NCBI GenBank assembly: GCA_964304625.1
Contig: OZ199839.1
Location: 3,410,001-3,474,000 of the forward strand
Origin: Kudoa neothunni
Taxonomy: Eukaryota > Cnidaria
Direction of reading: 5' to 3'
DNA length: 64,000 bases
The notes below the pieces were generated by a model. It was not told the DNA's origin. It made no database searches and was given only the letters and a program-made list of their open reading frames with translations. Of this stretch, positions 49,301 to 60,305 are shown one piece after another (the first letter of the stretch is position 1; every line of letters begins with the position of its first letter). The translations under genes and the position numbers were made by a program.

Positions 49301-49522
49301 GGAATATTGTTGGAATAGACTTACTACGTAAATTTTGATTTGAGTTACTACTTTTACAATTTGTATAGTCGTTTCAAGCTGTGGAATATGGATTTAAGAG
49401 GTTTTTATCATGGAACCACCAGAATTTGGTTGAATAACCATCATTACATCTTTGTAATGTATGAAAAATCAAAATTTTCATCACTCAAACCAGAAAACCT
49501 TACCCCTTTACCAGTGATTTAA
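43338..49522 (+). CDS. POMGNT1: POMGNT1, protein O-mannose beta-1,2-GlcNAc transferase
   Basis: This Golgi enzyme adds GlcNAc to O-linked mannose, as on dystroglycan. Exons: 43338-43473, 43519-43752, 43798-44454, 44503-44676, 44720-45081, 49130-49327 and 49369-49522, all phase-compatible; from 43519 on they sum to 592 residues. A type II anchor (LYFLITTIAIIMLIISRFVY) comes first, then the ILEI-like lectin domain (FLVMVVINKQTRQVTFERDF). The GT13 catalytic domain follows: VSIDGNYNATIDV, VIILEEDLEVTPDF (DxD-like metal site), SLYCVSAWNDQ, FRTDFMPGLGWVLLKSIYE, SWDYWMRDNKRRKNRDCI. The POMGNT1-specific tail (LWNMDLRGFYHGTTRI, LKPENLTPLPVI) separates it from MGAT1. The first codons lie in an upstream exon I could not place. 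The intron 45082-49129 is swollen by a transposon; the coding parts look intact. Confidence 0.9.
45085..45310 (+). repeat. Left arm of the long-TIR element
   Basis: Inverted counterpart of 48880-49103. The arms can be followed from ATTTAAATTGGTAGTGG to about ATTCAAATGTAATTATCA. Confidence 0.75.
45719..46340. mobile_element. hAT MITE nested in the long-TIR element
   Basis: The left end CAGGGATCGGCCAGG and right end TTTGCCAACCCCTG are hAT-type inverted repeats. Flanks GTCTATAA (45711-45718) and GCCTATAA (46341-46348) are an 8-bp duplication with one difference. Length is 622 bp with no transposase. The open frame at 45661-45852 crosses its border and is spurious. Confidence 0.82.
48880..49103 (-). 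repeat. Right arm of the long-TIR element
   Basis: Inverted counterpart of 45085-45310; it lacks a short insert (GGTTAC) present in the left arm near 45157. Confidence 0.75.
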
Positions 49523-51691
49523 TTTTGTGTGCATTTATTTCTCGTTGAAATTTCTTTGTTCCATTATTATTTTAAATAATAACGGCTAATTATATAGATC
49601 TTTTTTGAATTGTGGTATTTTTTCATTAAAATAAATTTAATATCATATAATCAATTGATCAAAGTGAAATTAAGACAAGCTATATCGTTATTCCTCATTA
49701 TTGTTATTTGTTTTGAGACTAATACAGAATTATCAAATCCCTGTGATTACATTTATTATATTTATTGCACTGAATACACTGGGTGGTATTATAATTTAAC
49801 AGGATCTATTCCAATCATACCTCTTCCCTTTTCTCTGGATAACTTTAGATGCAGATAAATTAGGTGTATTCACAATAATATAGTTTATATGGATTAAATA
49901 ACATTAGAAATTACATTAAAATTAGTTTAAATTTCAAGAATCAATTCAACTTTAAATCCACTATATTTTTAAACCTCACTAAAATATAATATATAGGGTT
50001 GGAAATTATGTTCCTCCGCGGGGCGGATTATCATATTATTCATAGTCAGTGGTTTGGACCATTATGAAGAGAATATATATTACTAAATAAGTCTGAAAAC
50101 AATTCTCTTAAAATAATTTAATATTTTAATAAACTGAACTGCATTATAACTAAAATTTAATGTAACGTTTACAATATATTTTTTGAGTCTCACGCTGGTA
50201 TTGCGGTAAATTAGACAAGTAGCTTTTAATTCAATATCAATAAATATATTTCAATCAATTTTTTATAAAAAGGGTATGTGTTAGCAATTTTCGCTTTTCA
50301 GGCCCTCTGTGCCCAAATATAAATGTCATGGGAGTGACTTAAACGTTTTACCATTTCCCAATTATTTGCGTAAGTATAATAAAAAAGCGGTATAAAATAT
50401 TTCGAATTTATTTTGTTTTTTGTAAAAACCAATGAAAAATTGAATGGCTTATTTTTCCATGACTTTTTGTATAGATTATTAAATTAGGGTGTGTGTGTTG
50501 ACGTAATTTCATTGTTTGATGTAGGGCTGATCTGTTTATAATGAACGTCATTTCAAAAATTATAAATATTAAAGTTTCCATTTATGATTCTTATGATTTA
50601 TGAGCTTCCAAAGCTTTTGGGTCGGCACTTATTACCGTTAATTTATATTGCGCTCCATTCCCTTAAATAATACAAATATTTATTGACAAAATTTACTAAT
50701 TATTCCCTTATTCGATTGCAGATTCAACGTAAACGACTATTAAAGTTGAATATAAAGAGGAAGCTTTATATATAGTAGATATATATGTTAATCAATATGA
50801 GTTTTACAAATAAAATATCTATAGGTGGACATAACTTAACTTATCGAAAATAGATACATTTTTACAAGAAGTTTGCCATCAATCTGCGATTTCAAGGTAA
50901 CAAACGAGTTTGGGGACATATTATGTTTATTCCTGGTCTAAATAACCATTTTTGCAATCGAACTCGTTTTCTGGGGTTAAACAGTTTAAAATTTGCGCAA
51001 TATCAGGCTCAAACTAGGTACATAATTTAACCAACCATTTATTGACTCATTTAAAAGAGATATTTATATTTACGAAAAATATAGTAAAGTGATTTTTAAA
51101 TTTCAACAAAAATTGTACGTTTATTTTACATAAAGAGGCGTGAAATATTCCGACGACAAGTGCGTTGAATAAAAGTAGCGTCGTTTATCTAAAAAAATCA
51201 CGCTAAATTAGTTAATGAAAGCCAAAAAATTTGTTCATAATAGTTAAAAAAATGACATCTAGAAAACAAATAACATAACCTCATTTTTATAATAGACAAC
51301 ACAAGGATGCAAGACCACAAAAGACTTTGATCTTCGATATTGAAAATAGCTTGAACTATAAAATAATTTTTCTACTATAATAATCACTTATTTTTAAACC
51401 AAAAATGTATTTTTAACATAGAAAACTATTTTTAATGTTGTAAAAAGAATTAAAACGAACTAAAGTTAGCAAATTTTGGATTGTTTTGAGTAATAATTCC
51501 CCTCGTCGTTACGTCTATCACGGAAAAATGACGCTATACCTCAAATAATCAATCATCCTGCGGCCAAGTAATTAATGAGTTTAAAATAACTCTTTTTACG
51601 ACTTCAATAAAATAAGCTTTCTTGTTTTATTATGCGCATGCATGTAAATTTCTGTAGGTTTATTGAAATCGTGATGAGTTTTGTTGAAAAA
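49523..51691. other. AT-rich stretch after POMGNT1
   Basis: A frame at 49664-49858 reads like a small secreted peptide (AISLFLIIVICFETNTELSN then cysteines) but has no ATG and no supported splice partner. No other feature except the short motif at 50755-50790. Confidence 0.35.
50755..50790 (-). repeat. Terminal motif shared with 55222, opposite strand
   Basis: The minus strand reads CTACTATATATAAAGCTTCC, close to CTACTATATATATAAAGCTA at 55222. Such motifs are seen at ends of Helitron/Helentron-like elements, but AT-richness makes this weak. Confidence 0.25.
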
Positions 51692-52654
51692 ATGACGACT
51701 TCAGAAGAACAAGTTACGAAGAAGATAGAGGAACCCTATAACTCATCTACGAATGCGAATTTGGGAGAAGAAGAAATGTTTCCAAATCTATATGACAGTA
51801 ATTTTTCTAAATATAGATACTCACAGTAACAACTTTTAGTATGGATACTAGCATGTGTGTTATTTGCACTCACCGGAATGGAAGAGGACGTGGGAAAATG
51901 GCGGAACAAGTAGAGGGAATTTTTCTTCCTAACATTTTCTTATATATACTTTCACAAAATATTTAGCACAAAGATAACACCAGAAGCCTTTACAATAGAA
52001 CTTAAGAATACTCATCGATCGAGTTTTTTAAAATTAATCACTTATATTTGTGTTCAAAGGAAAATGAAAGTAATTTACTATTTCTTTCGCAGTAAAAAAA
52101 ATTAAACGTATTGATAGTGCCCTATGAATGTGGATCGAATAATGGAATTTTACAATCGGCAGCTTGATAGAATAATGAATCCTCAATCCGTTTGCATATA
52201 CCAAGTTCGCTGTAAAGAAAACGAAGGTATAAATCATCATTTACTCTTAACTATATGAACGTATTACAATCATAGTTATTAGTATGAACGGAGCTTACCC
52301 TCAATGCCTAGGTTGTTTGGTACACTTTACCACTAATAGCCTAAGTTTTTGTAACTATCAATTAAATAGTTTTCCACACCCTGGACGACAGCTATAAAGG
52401 ATAAACCAATGATCGAGGCTATAGCTGATTACTACTGCAATAATGCAGCAGGATCAATCGAAAAAGATTACGTATTATAATAATATCGATTTTTTGGCGA
52501 ATATTTATTGGAAATTATTTAGTGTCGCTTCTCCATTATCGCCCTATTCCAATATCAACACTATCTGAAGAAGAGTTATAGTTCCTATGAAATATGTTAT
52601 CACATGAAGTGCTGTCCAGAATTCATAAGCGATGATAATGACGATTATTTTTGA
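51692..52654 (+). CDS. Unidentified Cys-rich membrane protein, seven exons
   Basis: Exons 51692-51797, 51840-51909, 51967-52069, 52118-52226, 52276-52319, 52370-52471 and 52523-52654 join with matching phases (1,2,0,1,0,0) to 222 codons including the stop, which strongly supports a real gene. An acidic and Asn-rich N-terminus (MTTSEEQVTKKIEEPYNSS) is followed by a short hydrophobic segment (IWILACVLFALTG), an N-glycosylation site (NNT), and a long Cys-rich part: CPMNVDRIMEFYNRQLDRIM, CIYQVRCKENE, YPQCLGCL, MIEAIADYYCNNAAGSIEKD, then YEICYHMKCCPEF and an acidic end (DDNDDYF). The layout fits a type II membrane or secreted protein with about ten extracellular cysteines. I recognise no domain. 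Confidence 0.62.
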
Positions 52655-53709
52655 AGAATAAACAAGAAGTCAATACATCTTAATTAAAACACACCATTAC
52701 TTACAATGGTACTGTTACCCAATGATATTTTCTCAACTAATTGATTAACTGTTATATTACGTGATTTTTGTTGTGCTGAAATTTCCTGAGTCAAATCACA
52801 TGAATACAAAAATTCATTTCAGTTATCGAAATAATTATGTCGATTTAAAATAAATTTAATTACAGCTTCTATATTTTAACTTCATTCACCTGAAAAATAC
52901 ACGAGCCAATATTAACTTGAAAAATTTCATCGAAATAATAACAACATAATAAATAACCAAATTAATAGAAATTAGGTGAGTTTTATTGAGGGAAATTGCT
53001 TCATGATAATCCCCATCATCCGTAGTCATGTCAAATAGTCGAAATCTTCAGAAATACCTATATATTTACAAAATTGCTTCATTTCTAATTGATAGTTATT
53101 TTCGAAAAATCAAACGACACTAAAGAAATCATCGAACCAATAATTAGTCCCATCGCGGACGGCATTGATCTTGACTTCAAGTTTTCAATGTAATTGCATG
53201 AACTAACTTTGTAAAGACTTAATTTTACTTTTTGAGAATTTAAATGTTTGATTAATTCATCGTATTTTATGGAAAACTGTTCTCTTTCATCCTAGTTACC
53301 TATCACAAATATACAATAGCTATTCCAATGCAATGTCCGAATCGATGTTGACATGGAGTTTTCTTCTTCAATCTAAGCTTTATCAGTTTCAAAATCTTAT
53401 AGAATTATGTTGTTGGTTAACATTATTTTTATGGCGTTCTATTTTGAATATTTTATCCAATATAATTAAGATGTAGTAATTTCGATCTATTCGAAACGAA
53501 ATTAAAAAAAAATTTCTTTCAAATCATACAATAGAGAATGTATATTTAAAAATTTAAATTTGTACCATTTTTATCGATGTAATTTATTTTTTAATCGATT
53601 TTTGTTAAATATAATTATGAAATATATCTACTTCAGTGGAAAAAATATATAAACTAAAATTCAATCTTTTTTATCTCTTTTTAAAAGTTTCAACATTACA
53701 TATTTTTAG
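52655..53709. other. AT-rich intergenic stretch
   Basis: No supported feature, apart from possible unresolved upstream exons of the gene ending at 54099. Confidence 0.35.
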
Positions 53710-54099
53710 ATACCGAATAGTTCTGACAACGAGAAATTGACATTAAAAATCACGCGCGCGCAAACGGAGATTCATGTAAGTATATTTATTATATGCAGCC
53801 ATTTGTTTTCAATAAATTAAAAAATAAATTTTCAATGCATTTTAAAGGTAGCGTGAAGTTTTTACGTGGTTATAATACATACAAATAGGATTTGTCTTGA
53901 ATTTTCATTTTTCTTTTAATTTAGTGATAATGACTTTGAAAATGTTTATGAGTATTTTAACTTTTTAAGTTGTTATAAATATTGATTTTAACCTAATATA
54001 TTATTTCAGATCGCAAACAAACAATTTAGGCATGAAGAGATCAAACAACGTCGATCTGATTGCCAAAAAAACAAAAAACCCAATGGAGCCTCAACATAA
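53710..54099 (+). CDS. Last two exons of an unidentified gene
   Basis: Exons 53710-53775 and 54010-54099 are separated by a 234-nt intron with GTAAGT donor and TTATTTCAG acceptor, phase 0. They encode IPNSSDNEKLTLKITRAQTE then IHIANKQFRHEEIKQRRSDC and a basic end (QKNKKPNGAST). The charged helical look could be a coiled-coil tail. Upstream exons and identity are not known. Confidence 0.4.
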
Positions 54100-54199
54100 C
54101 GTAGTGGGGCGTTTTTGTGCAAAGTTCCGATTCACTTCAAAAATTTTCCGTTCGATATGATTACATGTTTTATTAATGAATATGAAATATAAGTGGAAT
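54100..54199. other. Downstream of the partial gene
   Basis: Likely 3' untranslated sequence; no other feature. Confidence 0.3.
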
Positions 54200-55190
54200 A
54201 AATGAATAATACAATTTAAAGTAATTATAGAGGTTTGCTATAGTGTAGAAAACATTTAGAATTTTAATCAGATTGTTCACTTAAATTAGGAATCTAAATA
54301 TGTCGCATGAAAAAATTTCATTCATTTGTTAATAATAAAAAAAATAAAACAATATAATTCTCATAAGACATTTTGTAGGACAACAAAAATGTCTTTAGGT
54401 CGTATTGGCTTCGGTATTTTGATAATATGAATTTAATTTTTATTAGTTAAAGTAATCAACTCTTAAAATAATTCCCTTCTGAGATGTAAAAACAATAACT
54501 TCAAACAGTTCGTTGATCTAATTATAATTCGAGGGAACCTACATTTACATTGAATAAATTTATAATCAGGGAAGATCTTATATGGTAGAAAAAAGAAAAA
54601 TATTGCTGGATATTTGATGATGAGAAAAGCCAAAACGATTGATATTTATCTTGTAAAAAATGATTCAAATAATTGAACGTTATTCTTTAAAATACTTATT
54701 CTCTTTTTATTCAGACATATCGACAGTACTCCAACCGAAGAAACTTGGTGTGATACAAAATTTAAGAGCCGTTTAAAATCCGGTTAAAAGAAATTTCTTG
54801 TCAGGAAACATTGTTTCGATAAAAATGATTATGATATATTAATGTAGACGACATAACACCACTTAATCACACTGACCATTAGTTAATGTTCCTTATGCTC
54901 ATAAATATGAATAAAATGCACAAAGGAAAAAGTTGCACTCCATAAAAATTTATTCAATAAGTTAGTTAATGTTTATTATTGAGATCAGAGCCCATAGAAT
55001 TATTCATTTTAATACATTTATTTCACCATTATAATTAAATAAAATAATTTGAGGTGTCGTAAACTGGTTGTGGATAAAAAATAATTCATAAAAACAAGTC
55101 TTTACATCAAGGTAAAATTCATGGAAAGAACTAAAATGTAAATAAGATAGATTCTAATGTCAAAAATGATAACCTTTCAATAATTCCAAT
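54200..55190. repeat. Dispersed non-coding repeat, copy B
   Basis: Direct-orientation relative of 39690-40680; see that entry. The end near 55190 abuts the AT-rich motif at 55222. Confidence 0.5.
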
Positions 55191-55221
55191 AAAAGGGGGC
55201 CTTTACCTACTAAAAATCTAT

Positions 55222-55260
55222 ATCTACTATATATATAAAGCTAAGTTATCTGTGTGTGGT
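55222..55260 (+). repeat. Possible Helitron/Helentron-like terminal motif
   Basis: CTACTATATATATAAAGCTA followed by GTTATCTGTGTGTG resembles the 5' ends of some Helitron-like elements. No helicase or Rep frame is in the window. Confidence 0.25.
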
Positions 55261-56712
55261 TGTGCACGTCCAACAAGTTTTTCCCTTATAGACAAATATT
55301 TGTAACTTCTAATCCTTAAAGATACGGGGGAAATTATTTTAATTGTCATAGCATCATGAAAAACTCTTAAAGGAAAAAGTAAATACTTATTTTACATGTT
55401 TTGAATTCGTTGGCCAGATTAAAAAAGTTCAATTGTAGGATTCATCAATACAATAGGATCGAAATTGTTTATTTCAAGGTGATAGTTTAAGTTAACGTTC
55501 TTCTTACATGTTATAATCACACGTTAACTTAATAGTATCATCTATTTATATATAAAAATTAGGTGTGCATTTTAAAAATGTTCGCAATTACATTTCTTGT
55601 ATATATGACTCACAAATATATTTTACTTGACATGCACACCTTGAGAATTTTTATTAATGGTTTAAATTTGTTTATTAAATGATGGATTTGTAATGTATAC
55701 CATATATAGGTAGGTTAAAGTCTTCTCATTTTAGGTCTATGACTAGATTTAATTGTAGCCGTATGTCAAATTAAACTTTCAGCAATTGAATTCAATAACA
55801 ACGTTTTATTTTTCTTTTACCTAACTATTTAATAATTTAGGTTGATATGTTGTGTTGCGTAACTAGGTCGTAGTTAAGAGTTATAGCTTATATCGGATAA
55901 AGTGTTATTAATTTGAGCTGAAAAATAATTTTCTTAAGTTATCTTCGAACTACATAATTTGTTCTATTTTATGAACACCACGAAATGATATTATTTTTAA
56001 TTTCATATATCACAATTGTTGAGAGCAAAATACTGTAAAAAATTTTTTTTAATCCTTCCAATGGGTTAACCGTTAACTGAAAGTATTAGTGTGATTTTGA
56101 CAGGATTTAAAGGGATTATTCAAATCAAAATATTTTTGAATTATGGTAAAGGCGGGGTTTCTCGCTAGTGGAAAATAAAATATGTAACCAACCTACAATT
56201 TTTGTTCGCTGAACATGCGCATACGCAGAATTTTGTTTAACCTAAATTTCCGTATCCGAAAGGAAAATGCCAGGTCCCAACATTTTCGGATAAACAGGGT
56301 TCGACTGTAATAATTCTTCCATATTTTCAAAAATTTTCTCTTAACCATATTTATCTCCAATTTTTTTTCATAAAGAAAACGTATTTATAAATAATAAATC
56401 TATTAAATAGATAAACACCACCATAGGTCGTCATTACTGATTGTGGATTGACCCGAATTCTCAAAGTATTCAACCTAGTCAGATTCTTACGACAACTCAA
56501 TCTTAAAATATTCATAATCATCTTAAAGGAATTTGATTTATCATTCGAACTACTATCGGCGGAATCCATCTCTATTATCGCAACGATAAAGTTAAAAAAG
56601 CAAGTCACGTGATCGGCGATATAGGTAATAACTGTATAGCTTCAAATTTATCCACCAGATAAACGTAAAATTTGTTATATGTAATAACTATTATGTTATC
56701 TATCAATTGGTG
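55261..56712. other. AT-rich stretch with a Tigger right end
   Basis: At 56285-56307 the sequence TCGGATAAACAGGGTTCGACTG followed by TA is a decayed right end of a Tigger-type element; its left end was not found. The minus frame 56608-56351 lies beside it and has no known domain. Confidence 0.4.
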
Positions 56713-56716
56713 TTAA

Positions 56717-56935
56717 AAAAATCTGGGATAATTTTTACCCCAAAAATTCACTCAGGTATAAACTTGTTATAATTTTTCTGATTTTATATATTGAGTCATA
56801 GTATTTTAAAATCATATATTTCTTACCATTTTGGAAGATTGGAAAAAACTCGTACTCCACGAAGAGAAACCAAATCACGCATATGACCAATAATTTCTTG
56901 TTGGGGTAAATATTTACCCTAAATTCATTAGAGTA
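56717..56935. mobile_element. piggyBac-type MITE, 219 bp
   Basis: TTAA on both sides (56713-56716, 56936-56939). The left subterminal GGGATAATTTTTACCCC and right GGGGTAAATATTTACCC are each near-palindromic and inverted relative to each other. They resemble the subterminal repeat of the piggyBac at 60306-63059 (GGGGTGTATTTCACCCC), so that family may be its mobiliser. Confidence 0.65.
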
Positions 56936-57187
56936 TTAAATTGATTTATTTTCAGCATTATTTAGATTAATCGTAGAAAATCACATCTATTGTTAATAAT
57001 ATGCAAGATAAACTTAAAAATATTTATTAATTCCCTGTATATTCTTTCTTTTATATTTTAAAAGATAATCTATTCATATTTAGATTAATATAATTGAAGA
57101 AAGTTCAACAAATAGTAACAAAGATAAAATCGATTCTCTAAAAAGGAGGAATATAGATTCACAGTTTTTAACATACCAACTAATATA

Positions 57188-57740
57188 CAGTCGAATCTCG
57201 ATTATCCGGAAAATTTTTGTCGGCGATTTTCCTTCCGGTTAATCGAACATAAACAATGTCATTCGCGCACATTTTGAAAGTTCTACTTGAAGGATTGTTT
57301 ACTTGATTTACAAACAATTTTTACTATCTTTTAAGTAAAAAATTTTAACTTCTGCCATTTAAATTAATAATGTTGACATATCCATTAACTAAGAATATGG
57401 AGACTTAAATGAAAATCAATACATTATCATGACAGTTTTCACAAATATAGATATAGATAGATACAGAGGAATAACTTACTTTTTAAAAATCGATAATTAA
57501 TGTTTATTTAATATAAATACAAGCATGTGTTCAGATATAGCACAAATTTATATGAATTCTGAATGTTGAATTTAAGTTTTAAAAGAAAAATTAATTAATA
57601 AATAACCTAGAACTACTTTGGTTTTAAATTTTTCATCGGTATATATGCTACATTGTATGTAGCACGGTGATGGGTGGTGGTTTTATCCGGAAATATGATC
57701 AAATAGTTCTTCCGGTTTCCGGATAATCGAGATTCGACTG
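57188..57740. mobile_element. Tigger/pogo-type MITE, 553 bp
   Basis: The first 25 bases (CAGTCGAATCTCGATTATCC then GGAAA) are a perfect inverted copy of the last 25. TA precedes; CA follows, so one copy of the TA duplication has mutated. No coding frame. It is the best-preserved MITE of this family in the window. Confidence 0.88.
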
Positions 57741-58828
57741 CATTTAATTTGAAATTGATCAATTTAAAACCTTAATGAAAATTTATAAATCTCCTCACTA
57801 CCAGTTAAAATCAGGATTTCGCGCTAGTTAATAATACAAAGTGAGGCTTCTAAAATTGTCGTAATTAAAATCAGCATAAAAATAGCATGTGAATTCTAAC
57901 CTAATCTATAACTTAAGTGAGTTATCACTGTTATTTATCAATTACAAATTCCATACAAAATATCAAGCGTTCACTGTATGATGATTATTTTTGTGTATCC
58001 TCGAATATTCCCGACATTATCTATACACCATTCTAACTAACAGATTAGCGTGATTAATAATCTGACTACTCTCTATAGTTATTGCTCAGTTAATAACGAG
58101 AAAATTGTTTCGTTAGTTATTCCAATACATCACCAACCAATCACACATTGGATAGGGCGTAGGTTGCGTCTTAATAGATTAAAAAATTTCTCACATTTAT
58201 TTTAATGAATTAAAGTGCTATTTTTCATAGAAAAAAATCAAGAATTTTATCATAATTAAACAAAGAAGTTTTAATGTACAGTTAGAAAATAAAACCAACT
58301 GTTAGATGGACCTATTTGTATTTGTATCCTAGCGATTTAACTCCCGACAAAGGATTTATACCAAATATTATTAGTCGTGAATACGCTTGGTATTTGTATT
58401 AAAGTTGTTGGATTTGAAACTATTGTTATCGCTATGTTTCTAGGCAAAGTTAGTATGCTTGTCCAACCAACCAACTAAATAACAACCAATGATAAGGAGA
58501 ATATTGTTAGGCTAGTGGGTGTTATGCTTGTCATTGTTAATGCGGTTTGTGATGTGAGCTATCGCAATTAGGTGATATTATGCGAGATTCAAAACTACAC
58601 ACATTCACATTATACCACTGATTGAAAATGCATGTTTCTAATTAAACAGATTAAATTTTTTTAATTTTCAACTGCTTATTGTGGTATTACATAGTGTACG
58701 GGGAGGATTTCGTTAAACAACGACAAATCACTTTCGGGTTAATCTTTCTACAACTACTTGAAGTTTTATCACCAGGTTTTGTGCTGTTGTGCAGCTGTAT
58801 TTCAAGATATATCTACGCCCGAGAAAAT
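57741..58828. other. Upstream region of tropomyosin
   Basis: Contains the promoter and leader by position. The open frame extending upstream of 58829 is not needed, because the tropomyosin start MDAVKRKLEMLK begins at that ATG. Confidence 0.4.
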
Positions 58829-60024
58829 ATGGACGCAGTCAAAAGAAAACTAGAAATGCTTAAGCAAAAGCAACAACAAGCCGAGGAAGCTGTTGCTCGC
58901 TTTGAGAAGGAAGTGGAAAAATTAACCAATGATAAAACTAAAGTAGCTGACCATAGTTTAAAGATGATACACGCTTTTGTTCTGCTTATCTTTTCATATG
59001 GCTTTAATGTGTGGTATATTTGTGGTTGTAGAATCAGGAAGAACTGGAAGCATTGAATAGTGAGATTTCACAAATAGATCAAGAAATCAGCGACAAGGAA
59101 CTCAAATATGAAGATCTCAAAAACGATATTGCTTCTCTTGAGGTTGAAGTTGAGGATGAGGTTAGGTAAGGGTTTGATTGATTCATGGTTTGAGTTGATA
59201 ATAATTGGTGGTGTTCGGTTGATAGAAAAAACATAAGTCAAACTAACCGCAACAATCTAACTGGAAACGTAATAATACGTTGAAACTATGGAAATCAGTT
59301 GTTATTATTGGTAATATAGGTCAACACATTGAAGAGTCAATGTGAACAATTGGAAGATCAAAAATCCTCTATGGAAAGAGAAATTATTTCTGTAATGCAT
59401 TTTCTTTTGTTAGATATGTTGTGTGGGTGCTAACAATAACATTTTATTTAGTACGAGGGTGAAATCTCACAACTTGAGGAAAAATTGGGTGACATTGAAG
59501 AGCAGGCCGAAAATCTTGATGCGTATCTCGATCTACCCACTCCAATAGTTTAAATTTTGTTGGTAGTGAATGTCGAGAGTTGGAAACGCAACTCACCGAA
59601 CTCACCAATGAGGCCCGCAGCAAAACCCATAATGCTGGAAAAGTGCCAATAATTCTATCTAACCCAGTTTATAAAACATTAATTAATATGTTTTCGTATA
59701 TAGGCTGGTGAGATGTTCAATAAACTTAATGATAATTTGAAAAGACTTGAGGATAAACTTGCCAAGGTACACTAAACTTTATTTTGTCCCAAAAGTAAGT
59801 CTAAACGAATCCTATAGGAAATCGAACTCTCTGCCAAATATGAACATGAAGTAGCTGAAGTTGAGGCTGAAATAGCAAGAAAAGAAAGTAATTTAATTGA
59901 GATCGATTCAGAAAATTGATTATTGATTAAACAAAATTTAGCCGAATATGAAGAAGCCAAATCACGCCTTGAAGAGAAGAAAGTTGAGCTCACCACTATG
60001 CTTGAAGAACTAAACCTTGCCTAA
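58829..60024 (+). CDS. Tropomyosin, short form (241 residues)
   Basis: Tropomyosin is a coiled-coil dimer that lies along actin filaments. Nine exons (58829-58942, 59032-59165, 59226-59268, 59320-59391, 59452-59522, 59567-59642, 59704-59766, 59818-59887, 59942-60024) sum to exactly 242 codons with stop. The start MDAVKRKLEMLKQKQQQAEE matches the family N-terminus (MDAIKKKMQMLK). The rest is nearly all heptad-repeat helix (TLKSQCEQLEDQKSSMEREI, EGEISQLEEKLGDIEEQAEN, LNDNLKRLEDKLAKE) ending TTMLEELNLA. Muscle tropomyosins of most animals have 284 residues; about 240-250 is usual for non-muscle and cnidarian forms. Introns are 44-89 nt. The gene looks intact. Which actin structures it serves cannot be told from sequence. 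Confidence 0.88.
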
Positions 60025-60301
60025 TTCATAACTACGTGTTTTTGTGTTATTTTCCTATGGAAATACTATTGGAAGGTCCGTATTTGATATATTATTTTGT
60101 TAGGCTCCAGTTTTTCGTACTATAATCATTTTTTAAACCTAGAATTTTTCTTCGCGCGCTCACTTACCTAACAATAGATAACTACTACCTACTAGTGTTA
60201 GTTTTATACGATTTCGTTATTTTCGATGTTTATACCATTGTTTAATATCATTTAAGGATTTTTATAACTCATTTGCGGTTAAACTGACTGTTTTAATTTC
60301 T
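60025..60301. other. Gap between tropomyosin and piggyBac
   Basis: Likely 3' untranslated sequence of tropomyosin; no other feature. Confidence 0.35.
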
Positions 60302-60305
60302 TTAA

